A DNA stretch of 64,000 nt from Flavobacteriaceae bacterium S0862 (GCA_023015825.1 JALKAW010000001.1:124001-188000), one strand, 5' to 3'; numbered from the stretch's first letter, positions 39,101-47,720 are shown. Program-made: numbers and translations. Notes: generated by a model not told the origin, from the letters alone.

Positions 39101-39349
39101 TTTTCCGCCTGGAGAAATAGCTGGATTAAACTCTTCCTCGGCATGTGTGGTTAATCTTTGTGCAAGTCCACCGTTTAAAGGAACACTCCACAAATCACCT
39201 TCAGCACTAAAAATTACTGTATTTCCATGAACAGTAGGAGTACGATAATAGCCTTCAAATCCTTGTGAAAAGACTAAAGTTGAAGAAAAAAATAGAACAA
39301 AAAAGAGTAAAAAGAAATGCAGCTTGGAAATGCGAGTTTTAGAATACAT
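36110..39349 (-). CDS. Secreted tricorn-like S41 serine protease
   Basis: 1079 residues with a signal peptide (about 1-28). The N-terminal half contains repeated beta-propeller units with the WD40-like/TolB signature (PAISPGGKTIAFSA, FSWSPDSKWLAFVQ, PKWSPDGKFIYFISDR). A C1 helical domain follows, then a PDZ domain (DVRVGDVITHVNGKPSL) and an S41 peptidase domain with nucleophile Ser964 in DENTASDGEAFADG. This is the archaeal/bacterial tricorn arrangement; in Bacteroidota it degrades peptides in the periplasm or at the surface. Monocistronic. Confidence 0.92.
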   Translation of the reverse strand: MYSKTRISKLHFFLLFFVLFFSSTLVFSQGFEGYYRTPTVHGNTVIFSAEGDLWSVPLNGGLAQRLTTHAEEEFNPAISPGGKTIAFSASYEGPIEVYTMPITGGLPMRWTYESDASLVNTWTPNGEVVYDTRAFATLPDRQLVTINPKTKDKNRVPLHQASEATYNASGNTVFFVRPSYHGNVTKRYKGGTARQIWKFTNGSKEAVKLTTDFAGGSHHPMWYNNRVYFITDRDGTMNIWSMDENGNDLKQHTKHEGFDVRYAKQNNGNFVYQMGADIWHYNVSSNSTKKIDIKLQSDLDQLRENWVENPSRYITSVSPDSKGERIVITARGRAFIAPVKSGRFIEFTHQKDVRYRDATFSADGKNIYTLSDESGEFEFVKINAQGEGKPQPITKDGKVLRFEGIPSHDGKWLAYNDLENNMFILNLANGKSKKISTNEEGIYDFSWSPDSKWLAFVQVADNTMAQVFLHGLDTNDTFPITTDRANSVNPKWSPDGKFIYFISDRNFRTIVGSPWGPRQPEPYFDISEKIYHIALQKGTRSPFREHNELVSEAKKDDSKEPVSIKIDKDGILERIEEVPVAPGNYRNLEVNDKALYFLSSTTGANSQTNLAVVKIGNEDVKVNTMLERINNYQLTGDGKKLLASRGSNFYMVNAGTGKVNDLNDSKIDLSTWKFAITPLEDWKQIFTDAWRMERDYFYDKNMHGVNWKKMHDKYYPLVDRVTTRNELSDLIGRFVGELSALHTSVRGGDTRDDAANIPIANLGARFSRDNANKGYRIDYIYKADPDYPDTKSPLDDPYLDVRVGDVITHVNGKPSLESLDIGELIRNQIGKQVKLKVKRASTSRDIIVEPIGSMYSLRYKDWEYSRRLITEKESNNNIGYVHLQAMGANDINQWYREFYPVFDRPGLIIDVRHNRGGNIESFILEKLLRKAWMYWKSRSGKPYWNMQYAFRGHIVILVDENTASDGEAFADGFKKLGLGTAIGMRTWGGEIWLSSANRLSDNGLARAPMMGVYGDNGEWLIEGHGFVPDIEVDNLPHATFNGKDAQLEAAIKHLKELIAKDPRKVPPVPPYPDKSFKND

Positions 39350-39445
39350 ACAATAGTTTTTTTAAAAATTAAATAATTGTAGTAGTTAAATTCACATAAA
39401 CTAAAGGCAAGCTAATTTAGTTTATTTTAAATGAATTTCAAACTA

Positions 39446-41758
39446 CTAAAAACGCAGTCTAAAACTAAAATTTGGAGTAATTCCGAGAGATAAATTTTCT
39501 ATTTTAGATATAGTGTCTTCATCATCAATAATGTAGTAGCTGTTAATAGTGTTTTTCTTATTGAGTAAATTCCATAATGAGAAACCTGCAATTGCAATGG
39601 TATTATCTGCGACTTTAAAAGTATAAGTAGTCGAGAAGTCGGTTCTTACATAATCTTCAATATTGCTACTATTTGGAGAAGCATAATTTATAGTATTACT
39701 AGTAGAAGGGTTGTTGGCATCTGGTTTAGTATATGGTTTTCCTGTTCGCCAATTTAAACCTAAAGCAAACTTAAATTTATTAATAGTGTAAGTGCCCGCA
39801 AAAGTCAATGCGTGTGTGACATCAATATTATTAGGAAAAGAATTGCCAAGGTTTAAGTTTTTAAACGCATAGTGGTTTTTACTGTAAGAGTAACTCAACC
39901 AAACACTTGTGTTGTCATACTGTTTGTTAATTAAGAAATCTAAACCTCTAATTTGATAATTACCAATTGCATTTACAAATTGATATTGGTTTTGAAATCC
40001 TTGACTTCTTGTGGTAATACCATCAACTTTTTTAATATACGCCTCTGCGCTAAGTAATAACCCATTTTTATTATATCTAATTCCAGTCGATAGTTGTTTG
40101 CTTTTTATAATTGGAATGCTTGTATTGTTTGATAGTACCCAGCGGCGTTTTTCAATACCTAAAAAGTCGTTTTGTAAATCAATAATTTGCGACGTGGTTT
40201 GGCTTTTTATTTCCCCTAAAATTTCAAATCTAAAGTTGTTTAAAAACCGTTGATTAAAACTAAAGCGTGGTTCTATAATTGTTTTGGAGAATTTCTCGAA
40301 ATAATTACCTCTAATACCCATTTTTAGCTTGGTACTTTGTGAATTTGAAGAAAAATTTAATTCACTATAAAGTGAATGTGTACGCATTACTTCTTTAATA
40401 TAGCTTCTAAAAACAGGATTATTAACATCTTCCAAATTACTAACACCAACTTCAGAAAATTGATAACCACTTTTTAGTTTTAAATTATCACTAAACCGAT
40501 AATTTAATTTTGTTTTAATACCATTGTCATACACTTGGTTTTCTTGTATAAGACGTTGGTTGTTAATAAGGTCAAAATTAGTAGCATCTAAATTATATTT
40601 AGATACATAGGCTTGAATGGATGTGGATAAATTCGAGTTCCAGTCTCTTGTGTAATCTATTGAGGCTGCCAAATTACTTTGTGTAAGATTACTATTTAAC
40701 TCTTCGTCAACATCATTAACTCTAGATTGTTCTTTGTAGTTTAAACTATTAAAGACATTTAGAAAATTAGCTCTTATTTTGTCTTTCTTAGATGGGTCAT
40801 AAAGAAATTTTAATGTGGTATCGTAAAAATAGAAACGTTCATCTTTGGACACAGAACTATTATTTTGATTATTAGTAAGATCCGAATCTTGAAAAATACG
40901 TTTAAAGTATTGATTGTAAGTTGGTGTTTCAATTAAATCGGTTAAGGAGCGTCGTGCCGAAAGTTGAATTTCCGTTTTTTTACTTAAAGGCACTTTGGCA
41001 TAAACATCGCCGTTAATAAGATTGAAACCACCACCACCAGATGCTTTTTTGCTAATGTTATTTGAAGACTGCATATTAATAACACTAGACACACCATCTC
41101 CATACATGGCGCTTGTGCCATTTTTAGATACACTAACGGTTTCTGTCAAGTAAGGATTAAAAGCAGAGATTAAGCCAAAAAAGTGTCCAGATTGGTACAT
41201 TTTAATACCATCCCAAAGCATTAGGTTTTGGTCATGAGTACCGCCTCGAATATTCACGTTAGATACACGTTCGTCTACACTAATAATTCCAGGGAGTGAT
41301 TGTATTGTTTGTAACACATCAGGTTCAATAAGTCCTGGTAAAATCCCAAAAGATTCAGGCTCAATATTTGTAGAGCCATCACTGTTTAACGAAATGCCTT
41401 TGGTTAAATAATTGCTTATGACAACTTCTTCTAAATACTGTGTTTTAAAAGATTTTGATGGTTTTAGTGCTTCCTTTTTTATAATTAAAATTTTATTGCC
41501 TAATGTTTCAAAAGAAAGGTTTGTATTAGCTGTAATATAATTTAATATTTCAGTAAGAGATAATCCAGAAGGAGGTAAAATAATGGTTTTGTCTTTTAAA
41601 TTGGCATCAGCATAAGAAAATGTAATATTGTGAGTGGTTTCTATTTGCTTTAAAAAGTCAACAAGAGGAATTGTTTCTTTATTAATTTGAGCAGTAACCG
41701 TCAAAGAACTAAAGAAAAATAAAACAATGTATAGAAAACTTAAAGTTGTTCTAGTCAC
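39446..41758 (-). CDS. STN-domain TonB-dependent receptor (FecA-type transducer)
   Basis: 770 residues. After the signal peptide (1-24) comes an STN domain (27-95, including ITFSYADANLKDKTIILP and LTEILNYITANTNLSFE), the module that contacts FecR in signalling receptors. Then a TonB box region, EEVVIS, at 110-115, a plug (LPGIISVDERVSNVNIRGGT, SAMYGDGVSSVINMQ) and a beta-barrel ending FRLRF. No carboxypeptidase-like domain separates STN and plug. It starts with GTG at 41758 and overlaps the fecR stop by 8 bp, so translation is coupled. The ligand is unknown. Confidence 0.9.
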   Translation of the reverse strand: MTRTTLSFLYIVLFFFSSLTVTAQINKETIPLVDFLKQIETTHNITFSYADANLKDKTIILPPSGLSLTEILNYITANTNLSFETLGNKILIIKKEALKPSKSFKTQYLEEVVISNYLTKGISLNSDGSTNIEPESFGILPGLIEPDVLQTIQSLPGIISVDERVSNVNIRGGTHDQNLMLWDGIKMYQSGHFFGLISAFNPYLTETVSVSKNGTSAMYGDGVSSVINMQSSNNISKKASGGGGFNLINGDVYAKVPLSKKTEIQLSARRSLTDLIETPTYNQYFKRIFQDSDLTNNQNNSSVSKDERFYFYDTTLKFLYDPSKKDKIRANFLNVFNSLNYKEQSRVNDVDEELNSNLTQSNLAASIDYTRDWNSNLSTSIQAYVSKYNLDATNFDLINNQRLIQENQVYDNGIKTKLNYRFSDNLKLKSGYQFSEVGVSNLEDVNNPVFRSYIKEVMRTHSLYSELNFSSNSQSTKLKMGIRGNYFEKFSKTIIEPRFSFNQRFLNNFRFEILGEIKSQTTSQIIDLQNDFLGIEKRRWVLSNNTSIPIIKSKQLSTGIRYNKNGLLLSAEAYIKKVDGITTRSQGFQNQYQFVNAIGNYQIRGLDFLINKQYDNTSVWLSYSYSKNHYAFKNLNLGNSFPNNIDVTHALTFAGTYTINKFKFALGLNWRTGKPYTKPDANNPSTSNTINYASPNSSNIEDYVRTDFSTTYTFKVADNTIAIAGFSLWNLLNKKNTINSYYIIDDEDTISKIENLSLGITPNFSFRLRF

Positions 41759-42653
41759 GTGATAATTCTATGGTGGTTTTATTTTTTAAAGTATACTTTA
41801 CATCTAAAGGTAAAGTTATAGATTTTAAAGCCAATTCTATATTGTTATGGCTAAAACTTCCTGTGAATAATTGTTTTATATCTATATTTTGAGGGTTTAC
41901 AGACACATTGTATTGCCTTTCGAATTCACGAACTACGTACTCGAAAGGCATACTTTTAAAGTAGCTTTCATTATTAATCCACGAAGGATGTAATGAGGTG
42001 TCTTTTTCTCTAGCAATTAATTTCCCATCAATTTTTAAAAAGCTATTTCCTGGTTTAAGTATTACAATGTCATTATTATGTGTTACTTTAACAGAGCCTT
42101 CGTAACAAATTACTTCAAAATAATCATCACGTTGCTTTACGTTAAATTCTGTTCCTAAAACGGTAACAGTACCGTGCTTTGTCTTTACATTAAAAGTTGA
42201 CCCTTTTGACACTTTAAAAAACGCTTCACCTTCTAAAGTTACATCACGATTTTTATCCCAACGACTTTCATTAAACGCTAATGTTGACATAGCATTTAAC
42301 GATACATTTGAAGCATCAGGCAACTCAATAGTTGTTTTTTGGGCTGCAAGTGTGGCAAAATTAGTATCCAATGTAGTTGTATAATAATACACCGAGAAAG
42401 AAACAGCCAAAATAGCAGCTATTCTAAATATTGGACGTAACCAATGAGTTTTGGATTCTTTTTTAGATGTGTTAATATTTTGTAACGCAGCATTAAGCTC
42501 TTCGTGAACACTGTATTCAGGAGCTTTAAACCGTGTAAGGTTGTTTGATAGTGTTGTTAATTCCTTATAGTCTTCAAGCTTTTTAAATGCTTCAAGTTCT
42601 TGAGGATTTAACTCATTATCTAACCATTTCTTTATTAAATCTTTGCGTTCCAT
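41751..42653 (-). CDS. FecR-family transmembrane anti-sigma factor
   Basis: 300 residues with a cytoplasmic N-terminus (WLDNELNPQELEAFKKL), one membrane helix (about 74-92) and a periplasmic FecR domain containing LEGEAFFKVSKGSTFNVKTK and VLGTEFNVKQRDDYFEVICY. The C-terminal STN-like DUF4974 region has FEYVVREFERQYNVSV. It relays receptor occupancy to the ECF sigma factor encoded just upstream. A GGTAGGAGTTTTTAAA sequence lies 31 bp before its start, so it can probably be transcribed separately from the sigma gene. Confidence 0.93.
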   Translation of the reverse strand: MERKDLIKKWLDNELNPQELEAFKKLEDYKELTTLSNNLTRFKAPEYSVHEELNAALQNINTSKKESKTHWLRPIFRIAAILAVSFSVYYYTTTLDTNFATLAAQKTTIELPDASNVSLNAMSTLAFNESRWDKNRDVTLEGEAFFKVSKGSTFNVKTKHGTVTVLGTEFNVKQRDDYFEVICYEGSVKVTHNNDIVILKPGNSFLKIDGKLIAREKDTSLHPSWINNESYFKSMPFEYVVREFERQYNVSVNPQNIDIKQLFTGSFSHNNIELALKSITLPLDVKYTLKNKTTIELSRD

Positions 42654-42666
42654 ACTATTAATTACA

Positions 42667-42700
42667 CCTATATAACAATCTACTTTTAAAAACTCCTACC
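42667..42700 (-). promoter_or_regulatory. Putative ECF-sigma promoter in front of fecR
   Basis: On the minus strand: GGTAGGAGTTTTTAAA (42700-42685), six variable bases, then TTGTTATATAGG. The same two blocks in the same spacing precede the divergent lipoprotein gene (43266-43299). It begins just past the sigma gene stop. Confidence 0.65.
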
Positions 42701-42706
42701 TTACTT

Positions 42707-43222
42707 TTAAATTTCTTTTATATCTTCTCTTAATTTTTTTAGTGCACCATATATTCGTTTTTCGACAGCTTTTTGAGAAATATCTAAAAGCAAAGCAATT
42801 TCTTTGTGCTTTTTGCCCTCAATTCTATTAAGTAAAAAAGCAGTGCGTTGTGCTTCGGTTAAATTGCCAATAGCTTTTTGTAGCTTATCCATATATTCAT
42901 TTCCTTCCAGAATAAATTCGGGAGTTTCATTGGTATGGGTTTTGGGTTTCGTTTTTTCATATTTTAAAACCACTTTTCGATGCGATGCTTCATTCAGCAT
43001 TAAATTATTAGCCACTGTAAATAAAAAAGATTTTGCTTTACCTGGTGTTACTTTGCCACAATGCTCCCATAATTTAATAAATGCTTCTTGCACTTTATCT
43101 TTAGGGTTAAAATGCTCACCAAATTTATAATACAAAAAGTCGTGTAGGTTTTTAGAGTGCTTTTCAAACAGCGCTGAAAACAATCGATCGTTACAAATAT
43201 TATCACTTATGTCTTTATTCAT
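42707..43222 (-). CDS. ECF RNA polymerase sigma factor (FecI-like)
   Basis: 171 residues. Region 2 is near residues 20-85 (DFLYYKFGEHFNPKDKVQEA, then FIKLWEH); region 4 is at 115-165 (LTEAQRTAFLLNRIEGKKHK, then EIALLLDISQKAVEKRIYGA). This is the Bacteroidota FecI-like group that works with a FecR protein. It diverges from the lipoprotein gene, with a 106-bp gap between the start codons. Confidence 0.93.
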   Translation of the reverse strand: MNKDISDNICNDRLFSALFEKHSKNLHDFLYYKFGEHFNPKDKVQEAFIKLWEHCGKVTPGKAKSFLFTVANNLMLNEASHRKVVLKYEKTKPKTHTNETPEFILEGNEYMDKLQKAIGNLTEAQRTAFLLNRIEGKKHKEIALLLDISQKAVEKRIYGALKKLREDIKEI

Positions 43223-43265
43223 AATTGAATCTTGGTACGGTAAAAATAAAAAAAAGAAGTTTGAG

Positions 43266-43299
43266 GGTAGGAGTTTTTAAAGTTTAGTTGTTTTATAAG
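43266..43299 (+). promoter_or_regulatory. Putative ECF-sigma promoter of the acidic lipoprotein gene
   Basis: GGTAGGAGTTTTTAAA (43266-43281) is identical over 16 bp to the element upstream of fecR. After six unmatched positions, TTGTTTTATAAG matches TTGTTATATAGG in 10 of 12 positions. It ends 29 bp before the ATG at 43329. No TAnnTTTG box is present. Confidence 0.65.
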
Positions 43300-43328
43300 A
43301 AAATTGAAGTAAAACAAAAACCTACATT

Positions 43329-45320
43329 ATGAAAACGAAATTTAATTTCACGCTTTTATTAGCCTTTTTTGCCCTTTTAACTTTTTCTTCATGTCAAGAT
43401 GAAGTTATTGAAATTACCGAACCTAATGAAAATCAGGTTATTGCTCCGCAATCTACCTTGGCTAGCTTGATGAGATCTACATCGTCTAATGACGGTACTA
43501 CAGATGATATTATGGATAATGCTAATTGCTTATCTATAAATTTACCTGTAACTATTATTGTAAATGGAATCACAATCACAATTACTGCTGAAGAAGACTT
43601 AGACTTTATTAGAGACGTTTTCGAAGAATTTAGTGATGACGAAGACACGCTAGAATTTATCTTTCCAATTACCATTGTATTGAATGACCATACAGAAGTA
43701 GTTATTGAAAACATGGATCAATTAGAAGATTTTATCGATAGATGTGAAAATGAAGAAGTTATTGAATGTGTAGATTTTGTTTACCCTATTTCATTTTCTA
43801 TTTATAATACAGACTTTCAAGTTATTGAAACAGTTGTTATAGAAAACGATAGAAAACTTTACCAATTCATGCAAAGAATAGAAAATTCTGAACAAGCTAT
43901 TTTGGCAAGTTTAAATTTCCCAGTTGAAATGGGTTATCCTAATGGAGAAACCGTTGAGGTTAATAGCAACCAAGAGTTAGAACGTGTGATTAATGAAGCA
44001 GAAGATATGTGTGATGATGACGATGATTGCGATATAGATCAAGTTGACGAATATTTAATAGAATGTTACTGGAAAATATTCAGATATAATGGAGATGACC
44101 ATTTAAGACCTTACCATCTTGATTTTCTTGAGAATGGACAATTAAAAGTCATTAATCCAGATGGTTCAATGACACAATATGGAAACTGGAATACAAGAGA
44201 AACAGATGATGGTGTTGTATTAAAAATCACAGAAATAAACACCTTTAATGAAAATTTAAGTGGAGAATGGTTAATAGAAGAATGTGATGACGACAGATTT
44301 AAACTTTTAAGAGAAAGTGATACTGCTGGAACTAGTGATACTACAATGGTTCTTAAGCAACGTTGTGAAGATGAACCAGACTGCTCAGCTCAAGAAATAA
44401 AAAGATACTTAAAAGACTGCTCATGGTTTGCAGGTACAAATGTATTTAACAACACACAATATCCAGAGTTTATGTTTGGTGATGATGGTTCAGTAATTGT
44501 TGTAGATAGCGTAAATAATGTAGAGGTTTCTGGTACATGGGAAGTTGCTTTAACGGATTATGGTATCAAATTAATTTTAGAATTACCTGCACCATATAAT
44601 GACTTATCTGGTTATTGGAAAATTTACGAATGTGATGATGATAGAATTAAAGTAATTCGCGACGATTATTATATAGTTTTTGAAAAGGAATGTGATAGTC
44701 CATTTGATTGTTTCGAGAATAAAGATGTAGTTATTTGTGATGATAGTGTTGAGTTTGACGGAATTGCAACATTTAATTTAAATGATGTTTATGATGAATG
44801 CCCAAATGATGATGTAGAAATTACATTCCATTTAAGTGAAGCAGATGCTCACGATAATGTAAATGCTTTGCCATCAGAATATACAAACACGAACAACCAA
44901 CAGCCTCTTTGGGTTAGAGTGACTTTGGCAGGAACAAATAGATACGAAATTTTCTTCGCTGTACTTTATGTAGAGGATTGTAGTGATGACTGTACAGAAG
45001 AAATGGTAGATTCATATTTATTAGAAGAGAATTGTCATTGGGTACCAGTTACAATTAATAGTAGCAACGATTTTAATGGTTACGATTTCTATTTCAACGC
45101 AAATCAAAATTTAGTTATCAAAGATGCCTCAGGAAATGAAACTGTTGGTACATGGTCAACTAGTGCTGGAACAGGAACAGGTGTAGTAATAAGCATTAGT
45201 CAAATAGCAAGTCCTTTCGAACCTTTCAACAAGGATTGGATTGTTGTTGAATGTGGTGCAGAACGTATGGTACTTGTTAATGATAATGTAGAATTAATTA
45301 TAGAAAGAGAATGTCTGTAA
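43329..45320 (+). CDS. Large acidic surface lipoprotein with three tandem repeats
   Basis: 663 residues. A lipoprotein signal peptide ends at Cys22 (LLTFSSCQDE). Residues 69-225 hold four beta-rich units built on a [FLY]P[IV][TS]-like strand and an L..F[IM] helix. Three repeats of about 105-115 residues follow at 234-347, 352-455 and 555-662; each starts with Cys, then YL, CxW, a GxW strand, L-S-G-x-W or an equivalent, then ECDDDR and a closing E-x-C. Between repeats 2 and 3 (461-551) is a different segment, with YTNTNNQQPLWVRV. Very rich in Asp and Glu. The function is unknown; the repeats recall lipocalin-like beta domains, which is inference. Its promoter is shared with fecR. Confidence 0.85.
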   Translation: MKTKFNFTLLLAFFALLTFSSCQDEVIEITEPNENQVIAPQSTLASLMRSTSSNDGTTDDIMDNANCLSINLPVTIIVNGITITITAEEDLDFIRDVFEEFSDDEDTLEFIFPITIVLNDHTEVVIENMDQLEDFIDRCENEEVIECVDFVYPISFSIYNTDFQVIETVVIENDRKLYQFMQRIENSEQAILASLNFPVEMGYPNGETVEVNSNQELERVINEAEDMCDDDDDCDIDQVDEYLIECYWKIFRYNGDDHLRPYHLDFLENGQLKVINPDGSMTQYGNWNTRETDDGVVLKITEINTFNENLSGEWLIEECDDDRFKLLRESDTAGTSDTTMVLKQRCEDEPDCSAQEIKRYLKDCSWFAGTNVFNNTQYPEFMFGDDGSVIVVDSVNNVEVSGTWEVALTDYGIKLILELPAPYNDLSGYWKIYECDDDRIKVIRDDYYIVFEKECDSPFDCFENKDVVICDDSVEFDGIATFNLNDVYDECPNDDVEITFHLSEADAHDNVNALPSEYTNTNNQQPLWVRVTLAGTNRYEIFFAVLYVEDCSDDCTEEMVDSYLLEENCHWVPVTINSSNDFNGYDFYFNANQNLVIKDASGNETVGTWSTSAGTGTGVVISISQIASPFEPFNKDWIVVECGAERMVLVNDNVELIIERECL

Positions 45321-45380
45321 AGACATAATAATATACGAGCTTCCAAAAAAGCTTTAGTTGTTTTTAGTTATTGGTTAGAC

Positions 45381-45414
45381 AAAAAGGGTTGCAATTTAAT
45401 TGCAACCCTTTTTT
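45381..45414 (+). terminator. Intrinsic terminator after the acidic lipoprotein gene
   Basis: AAAAAGGGTTGCAA (45381-45394) and TTGCAACCCTTTTT (45400-45413) form a perfect 14-bp stem with a TTTAA loop. T-rich tail. Confidence 0.9.
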
Positions 45415-45450
45415 ATGATGTTATAACTTCTATTATACGCTTCAAATTAT

Positions 45451-45458
45451 TAAATTTG
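45451..45458 (+). promoter_or_regulatory. Candidate -7 box of ffh
   Basis: TAAATTTG matches TAnnTTTG perfectly, 25 bp before the ffh ATG and downstream of the preceding terminator. There is no TTTG at the -33 distance. Confidence 0.5.
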
Positions 45459-45483
45459 CATTTCTCAAAATTAGAAGTAGAAT

Positions 45484-46815
45484 ATGTTTAATAATTTAAG
45501 CGATAAGTTAGATAAAGCACTTCACGTCCTAAAGGGTCATGGAAGTATTACCGAAGTAAATGTAGCAGAGACTTTAAAGGAAGTGCGTAGAGCGCTTTTA
45601 GATGCCGATGTTAACTTTAAAATTGCTAAAGATTTTACCAACAAAGTAAAAGAAAAAGCTCTAGGTCAAAATGTATTAACAGCATTACAGCCAGGACAAT
45701 TAATGGTTAAAATCGTTAAAGACGAGTTAACCGAATTAATGGGTGGCGATGCTGCAGGAATAAATCTTTCAGGAACACCATCGGTGATTTTAATGTCTGG
45801 TTTACAAGGATCTGGTAAAACAACATTTTCTGGTAAACTAGCCAATTATTTAAAAAACAAGAAAACAAAAAAACCTTTATTGGTAGCTTGTGATGTTTAT
45901 CGTCCTGCTGCGATAGACCAATTACATATTGTTGGTGAGCAAATTAACGTTGAGGTATTTAGCGATAGAGGGAATAACGATCCAGTTGCTATTGCTCAAG
46001 CTGGTGTGGCTCATGCTAAGGCTAATGGATTTAATGTGGTAATTATAGATACCGCTGGTCGTTTAGCTGTAGATGAAGCAATGATGAACGAAATCTCTAA
46101 TATTCACAAAGCTGTACAGCCTGAAGAGACATTGTTTGTGGTCGATTCTATGACAGGTCAAGATGCGGTAAATACTGCAAAGGCTTTTAACGATATTCTG
46201 AATTTCGATGGTGTTATCTTAACAAAACTTGATGGTGATACGCGTGGTGGAGCAGCAATTTCTATCAAATCTGTTGTAAATAAGCCAATCAAATTTATAG
46301 GTACAGGAGAAAAGATGGATGCTATCGATGTGTTCTATCCTGCTCGTATGGCAGAACGTATCCTAGGTATGGGAGATGTGGTGTCGTTAGTTGAACGTGC
46401 TCAAGAACAATTTGACGAGGAAGAAGCCAGAAAACTTCAAAAGAAAATTGCCAAAAACCAATTTGGTTTCGACGATTTCCTAAAGCAAATACAGCAAGTA
46501 AAGAAAATGGGAAGCATGAAGGACCTAATGGGAATGATTCCTGGTGCTGGAAAAATGATGAAAGATGTCGATATTGATGATGATGCTTTCAAAGGTATTG
46601 AAGCCATTATACATTCGATGACACCTGAGGAGCGCACAGATCCATCAATATTAAATGCTAGTAGAAAAAAGCGTATTGGTAAAGGTTCAGGAACTTCAGT
46701 TCAAGAAGTAAATCAATTGCTAAAGCAATTCAATCAAATGAGTAAGATGATGAAAATGATGCAAGGCGGCGGCGGAAAGAAAATGATGCAAATGATGAAA
46801 AATATGCCAAGATAA
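45484..46815 (+). CDS. ffh: Signal recognition particle protein Ffh
   Basis: GTPase that binds 4.5S RNA and signal sequences and delivers nascent membrane proteins to FtsY. 443 residues: helical N domain (1-90), G domain with P-loop GLQGSGKTT at 106-114, DVYRPAAIDQL, DTAGRL and TKLDGDTRGG, and a Met-rich M domain (about 330-443). Followed 23 bp later by folD, likely cotranscribed. Confidence 0.99.
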   Translation: MFNNLSDKLDKALHVLKGHGSITEVNVAETLKEVRRALLDADVNFKIAKDFTNKVKEKALGQNVLTALQPGQLMVKIVKDELTELMGGDAAGINLSGTPSVILMSGLQGSGKTTFSGKLANYLKNKKTKKPLLVACDVYRPAAIDQLHIVGEQINVEVFSDRGNNDPVAIAQAGVAHAKANGFNVVIIDTAGRLAVDEAMMNEISNIHKAVQPEETLFVVDSMTGQDAVNTAKAFNDILNFDGVILTKLDGDTRGGAAISIKSVVNKPIKFIGTGEKMDAIDVFYPARMAERILGMGDVVSLVERAQEQFDEEEARKLQKKIAKNQFGFDDFLKQIQQVKKMGSMKDLMGMIPGAGKMMKDVDIDDDAFKGIEAIIHSMTPEERTDPSILNASRKKRIGKGSGTSVQEVNQLLKQFNQMSKMMKMMQGGGGKKMMQMMKNMPR

Positions 46816-46838
46816 TATTAAACTTAAAATAGCACAAC

Positions 46839-47717
46839 ATGACAATTCTAGATGGTAAAAAGGTTAGTAACGATATTAAAGATGAAATAGCTGAACAAGT
46901 AGCAGCAATGAAATCAAATGGTGAAAAAGTACCGCATCTGGCTGCTGTGTTAGTTGGAACAGATGGTGCTAGTATGACTTATGTTGGAGCTAAAGTTAAA
47001 GCTTGTGAGCGTATAGGATTCGATTCTACATTAATTGATTTGCCAGAAGAAACTACCGAAGAAGAATTATTAAATCATATAGATAATTTAAATAACGATG
47101 ATGATATTGATGGTTTTATAGTACAATTACCATTACCAAAACATATTGACGAACAAAAAGTGTTAATGGCTGTTGATCCTGATAAAGATGTTGATGGATT
47201 TCATCCAACAAACGTAGGAAGAATGACCTTAGATTTGCCATCATTTTTACCAGCAACACCATTCGGAATTTTAGAATTGTTAGAGCGTTACAATGTTGAA
47301 ACTTCTGGAAAACATGTTGTTGTTATGGGACGTAGCCATATTGTTGGTCGCCCTATGAGTATCTTAATGAGTCAAAAACGTAAGGCAGGAAATGCAACTG
47401 TTACCGTGGTACATAGTCGTACACAAAATCTTGCTGATTTTACGCGTGGTGCTGACATTATTGTCGCTGCTATTGGTATTTCTGAATTCTTAACAGGAGA
47501 TATGGTTAAGGATGGCGTGGTAATTATTGATGTTGGTATCACACGTGTTCCAGACGAAACGAAAAAACGAGGTTACAGACTTGCAGGCGACGTAGATTTT
47601 GAAAGCGTTAGTAAAAAAGCAAGTTTCATTACGCCAGTTCCTGGAGGTGTTGGACCAATGACTATTGCAATGCTTCTAAAAAATACCTTGCTGGCAAGAG
47701 AAATGCGTAGCAAATAA
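46839..47717 (+). CDS. folD: Bifunctional methylenetetrahydrofolate dehydrogenase/cyclohydrolase
   Basis: Converts 5,10-methylene-THF to 10-formyl-THF with NADP. 292 residues. The substrate-domain motif [14 protein letters not shown] holds the catalytic Lys, followed by [14 protein letters not shown] and [14 protein letters not shown]. The nucleotide-binding part is [17 protein letters not shown], and the C-terminus has [19 protein letters not shown]. Full length. Confidence 0.98.
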   Translation: MTILDGKKVSNDIKDEIAEQVAAMKSNGEKVPHLAAVLVGTDGASMTYVGAKVKACERIGFDSTLIDLPEETTEEELLNHIDNLNNDDDIDGFIVQLPLPKHIDEQKVLMAVDPDKDVDGFHPTNVGRMTLDLPSFLPATPFGILELLERYNVETSGKHVVVMGRSHIVGRPMSILMSQKRKAGNATVTVVHSRTQNLADFTRGADIIVAAIGISEFLTGDMVKDGVVIIDVGITRVPDETKKRGYRLAGDVDFESVSKKASFITPVPGGVGPMTIAMLLKNTLLAREMRSK

Positions 47718-47720
47718 ATA

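Noticed and set aside
42804-43130. Plus-strand open frame opposite the ECF sigma gene
   Set aside because: Antisense to conserved sigma regions 2 and 4, with no upstream signals.
43329-45320. Reading the acidic lipoprotein as a C-terminally sorted T9SS protein
   Set aside because: The final residues form the end of the third repeat and lack a Por-secretion or B-type sorting domain, while a lipobox is clear at Cys22.
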